Shown here in pieces: positions 4,620 to 7,208 of a DNA stretch of 7,208 bases. Made by a program: the position numbers and the translations under genes. The notes below the pieces were generated by a model. The model searched no databases. It saw only the letters and a program-made list of their open reading frames with translations, and was not told the DNA's origin. The DNA comes from Pseudomonadota bacterium. Lineage in GTDB: Bacteria; Bdellovibrionota_B; Oligoflexia; Oligoflexales; Bin106. Position 1 is the first letter of the stretch. Every line of letters starts with the position of its first letter. Location: NCBI GenBank assembly GCA_026710525.1, contig JAPOQT010000300.1:1-7208 (forward strand), read 5' to 3'.

Positions 4620-7208
4620 ATGCCTAAAGGGTCTTTATCCTCTCGCATAACACCTATGCTTCAGCAGTTTTACCAGCTCAAGGCTGAAGCTCCTGATGCT
4701 ATACTTTTTTTTCGAATGGGGGATTTCTATGAACTGTTTGATGACGACGCCACTTTAGTGGCTCCCATTTTAGGTATTGTCCTCACCGCTAGGGAAAAAG
4801 GCGATCAATCAAAGGTGCCTTTTTGTGGAGTGCCTCATCATAGCTATAGTCACTACTTGTGGAAACTGCTAAAGCTTGGCCATAAGGTGGCCATTGCTGA
4901 TCAGCTACCAGGTGAAGAGGATGGTGCCGGGTTAATGACCAGGGCTATTGTCCGGATCCACACGTTGGCCTGCACCGATGACATGCGTCCTGATAGTGAT
5001 CAAGATTCCCACAGTCTTCTTGCTGTGTATGAGTGTCCAGAGCGGCGACTTTGGCATTTTTTACTCTGTGATTACGCAACGAGTGATTTACGTTTTGGTG
5101 TCGTTGATACTTTTGATGATATTACGAACATCGCTGAAATCTATCAGCCGAAAGAGTTTTTAGTTCGTCGTTTTCATAAGCCTGCTTTTGTGCCGATGGT
5201 AGATCGGTTGAAGGAAAGCGGCGCTTTGCTTTCTGAGTTACCCGAAGACTATCTAGGGGTTTTGCCTTGTGTTTCACACGAATTACCCGACGCTTCTTGG
5301 GAGCGCACATACGCTCGACTCGCCCCTACCCTCACGGGGTTGTGTACAATACCTGATACTGATAACAACAACAAAGCGTGTGAGGCTAGCTTGACAGCAT
5401 GTCAGTCACTCCTTGCTGGGCTTCTTAGTTATTTCCATTCTCTCAAAGCATCCACAGCCCATTTTAAGGGGGTGAAGAGTTTACATGCCCCTGATCGTAT
5501 GTACTTACATGAGAACACCATTCGTGGTCTCGAACTATTTGTCTCCATGAATACTGGGAAGTCCCATGGCTCTCTTTGGCGGTTACTTAACCAGTGTCAG
5601 ACGGCCATGGGTGCCAGGCTATTAAAAGCTAGGCTGTTACAGCCCTATTTGCAAAAAGAGAGTATCAACCGTAGCTTTGATATTACGGAGCGACTTTTAG
5701 CAGAGCCATATCCAACCTTGACTGCTGAGCAAAAACGTCTGAAAAAAGTGAGTGATGTAGAGCGTCTGAGTCACCGTCTGGTGCAAAAGAAAATCCAGCC
5801 AAGTCAGTTAGCTCTCCTGAGAAGCACCCTAAATATTATGATGGCAGTAGAACAGGTTATTGAGAGCACATTCATGGATAAAGGGCCAGAGTCAGAGATA
5901 TCGGTGACAGGTAAGTTTTTTGCTGGTATTGCTGGGCGATGCAGGAGCGTGGCCAAAGTGAGTGACCATTTAAATCGTGGGATTTGTGATGAGCCTGGAC
6001 AACTTGGCAGTGGCTCTCAAGTGATTCGACAAGGTTACAATAATCAGCTTGATGAACTCCGTTCTTGGTGGCAAGAGGGGGATGATGAGTTAGAGAGTTT
6101 TCAAGCAGCTCTTCGCTCTGAACTGGGGATTCCCTCTCTTAAAATTAGAGCGCATAAAACTTATGGCTATTTGATTGAGATTACGAAAACCCATAGCCAT
6201 AAAGTGCCTCCTGAGCTCATCCTGAAACAAACCATGGTGAATTCCCAGCGATACACATCGCCTAGGTTAGAAGAGCTTGCTGAGAGGGTGAGTTCTGCTC
6301 AGGATAAAGCTGAGTGGCAGGAAAGAAAGCTATATGATGATTTGGTGAATGCTTTAGCGGTTCAGAGTCAGGTTTTACTCGATGCTGCTGCTGTTATTGC
6401 CGATTGGGATCTGGCTCTGTCGATGGCGGTGGTGGCGACGAAGTGTCATTTTACCCGACCAACCATTGACCCTGATGGCGACTTAGAGCTCATAGATTCT
6501 TTTCATCCGGTGGTAATGAAAAGCATGCCGGCTCACCGTTTTACCCCCAATTCCCTCACAATAACACGTCAGCAAAAATGTTTGCTGATCACCGGTCCGA
6601 ACATGGGTGGTAAATCCACTATCATGCGACAAACAGCCCTCTCTGTTCTGTTATGTCAAATAGGTTGTTATGTTCCCGCTCGTCAGGCACAGTTACCGAT
6701 TTTTGATGGTATTTATACCCGTATTGGGGCGAGTGATGATTTATGGCGGGGAAGATCAACGTTTATGGTTGAAATGAACGAGGCAGCTGAGATTTTGAAT
6801 AAAGCGACACCATCATCTCTCATTGTATTGGATGAGCTTGGTCGTGGCACATCAACGGAAGATGGCCTCGCTCTTGCTTGGAGTTTACTAAAAGAGTTTG
6901 CTGGCGCCGTGAATGGTTGGGTGTTGTTTGCTACCCACTACCATGAGTTAGCTCATAAAGCTAGCCAGATTCCCGAGGTTAAGCTCATGCAGACAGAGGT
7001 GATATCAAAACAAGGTAAATTACATTTTAGTTATAAGCTAGCTCCTGGTGTTTGTTCCCATTCTTTTGGTTTGGAAACAGCTCGCTTAGCCGGTATTCCA
7101 CCCCATGTTTTGGCAGAGGCTAAAAAGGAGCTTCAGCTCCTGAATAAGCCAACTGTGGTGGGGGCTAGTCGTCACCCTCAAAGTCATTCATCATCTCAAC
7201 TGTCGCCA
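4620..7208 (+). CDS. mutS: DNA mismatch repair protein MutS (3' end beyond window)
   Basis: MutS scans DNA for mispairs and small loops and, on binding ATP, clamps and recruits MutL. The frame is open without interruption for 863 codons to the window edge. TPMLQQFYQLK opens domain I. GDFYEL contains the mismatch-wedging Phe36-x-Glu38, at the same numbers as E. coli. VPFCGVPHHSY follows. The lever/clamp region includes GSLWRLLNQCQTAMGARLL and GYLIEITK. The ATPase has Walker A GPNMGGKST (659-667, bases 6594-6620), GRSTFMVEM, Walker B LIVLDELGRGTST (Asp738, Glu739), the switch His in ATHYHEL (773) and HSFGLETARLAGIP. The ATPase starts about 45 residues later than in E. coli, so domains II-IV are somewhat longer. 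Where families usually read VVTPGT this one has IHTLACT. The last visible residues are a Ser/His-rich linker, so little is missing. The ATG follows rsfS by 41 bases and has only a weak AAGAG. Confidence 0.97.
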   Translation, partial: MPKGSLSSRITPMLQQFYQLKAEAPDAILFFRMGDFYELFDDDATLVAPILGIVLTAREKGDQSKVPFCGVPHHSYSHYLWKLLKLGHKVAIADQLPGEEDGAGLMTRAIVRIHTLACTDDMRPDSDQDSHSLLAVYECPERRLWHFLLCDYATSDLRFGVVDTFDDITNIAEIYQPKEFLVRRFHKPAFVPMVDRLKESGALLSELPEDYLGVLPCVSHELPDASWERTYARLAPTLTGLCTIPDTDNNNKACEASLTACQSLLAGLLSYFHSLKASTAHFKGVKSLHAPDRMYLHENTIRGLELFVSMNTGKSHGSLWRLLNQCQTAMGARLLKARLLQPYLQKESINRSFDITERLLAEPYPTLTAEQKRLKKVSDVERLSHRLVQKKIQPSQLALLRSTLNIMMAVEQVIESTFMDKGPESEISVTGKFFAGIAGRCRSVAKVSDHLNRGICDEPGQLGSGSQVIRQGYNNQLDELRSWWQEGDDELESFQAALRSELGIPSLKIRAHKTYGYLIEITKTHSHKVPPELILKQTMVNSQRYTSPRLEELAERVSSAQDKAEWQERKLYDDLVNALAVQSQVLLDAAAVIADWDLALSMAVVATKCHFTRPTIDPDGDLELIDSFHPVVMKSMPAHRFTPNSLTITRQQKCLLITGPNMGGKSTIMRQTALSVLLCQIGCYVPARQAQLPIFDGIYTRIGASDDLWRGRSTFMVEMNEAAEILNKATPSSLIVLDELGRGTSTEDGLALAWSLLKEFAGAVNGWVLFATHYHELAHKASQIPEVKLMQTEVISKQGKLHFSYKLAPGVCSHSFGLETARLAGIPPHVLAEAKKELQLLNKPTVVGASRHPQSHSSSQLSP

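Noticed and set aside
4361..4627. Overlapping forward frame across the end of rsfS into mutS.
   Set aside because: RsfS motifs are in the other frame, and the overlapping product has no recognisable features.
4688..4720. Run of eight T in mutS as a possible slippage or frameshift site.
   Set aside because: The frame is intact through the run (ILFFRMGDFYEL), so no lesion is present here.
4948..5310. Short open frames on both strands inside the early part of mutS.
   Set aside because: The MutS frame is continuous here, and these have no independent evidence.
340..6592. TGATCA occurs about ten times (by eye), where roughly two would be expected.
   Set aside because: Nine of the ten are Asp-Gln or Asp-His codon pairs after a T-ending codon, and total GATC is close to expectation. 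This looks like codon use rather than a signal.

Overview
The window carries seven genes of a bacterial housekeeping region, with no mobile element, CRISPR array, tRNA or rRNA seen and no gene-free stretch longer than about 120 bases. By eye, GC content is moderate to low (mid-40s percent). The protein motifs are those of a Gram-negative, proteobacterium-like organism. The GyrA tail aligns co-linearly with the E. coli type. The acpP-rpiB adjacency and the MutS and FtsW motif wording recall delta-proteobacterial or Bdellovibrionota-type genomes. I cannot place it more precisely without a search.

Layout: (1) 2-1422 (+) is the 3' part of gyrA (DNA gyrase subunit A), entered mid-gene. Its reading frame breaks near 1259-1275: the frame-2 ORF ends at 1303, while the conserved last part of the protein (VGRNTKGVRL...) continues in another frame to 1422. 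(2) 1433-2626 (-) is ftsW, the SEDS septal peptidoglycan glycosyltransferase, convergent with gyrA and only 10 bases from its ancestral stop. (3) 2711-3205 (-) is an unidentified 164-residue protein with a faint resemblance to the C-terminal Nudix-like domain of MutY. (4) 3206-3322 is a divergent promoter region. (5) 3323-7208 (+) is a co-directional series: acpP (acyl carrier protein), rpiB (ribose-5-phosphate isomerase B), rsfS (ribosomal silencing factor) and mutS (mismatch repair ATPase, running off the right edge).

The genes serve different core processes: DNA topology, division, lipid synthesis, pentose phosphate metabolism, ribosome dormancy and DNA repair. The rightward four probably share one transcript because their gaps are short (8, about 9-72 and 41 bases). 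There is no obvious new defence or biosynthetic system here. The most noteworthy signals are the gyrA frameshift with a TAATG stop/start overlap, the unidentified possibly MutY-tail-like protein, the acpP-rpiB-rsfS-mutS order, and a perfect 12-base palindrome abutting the mutS start codon.
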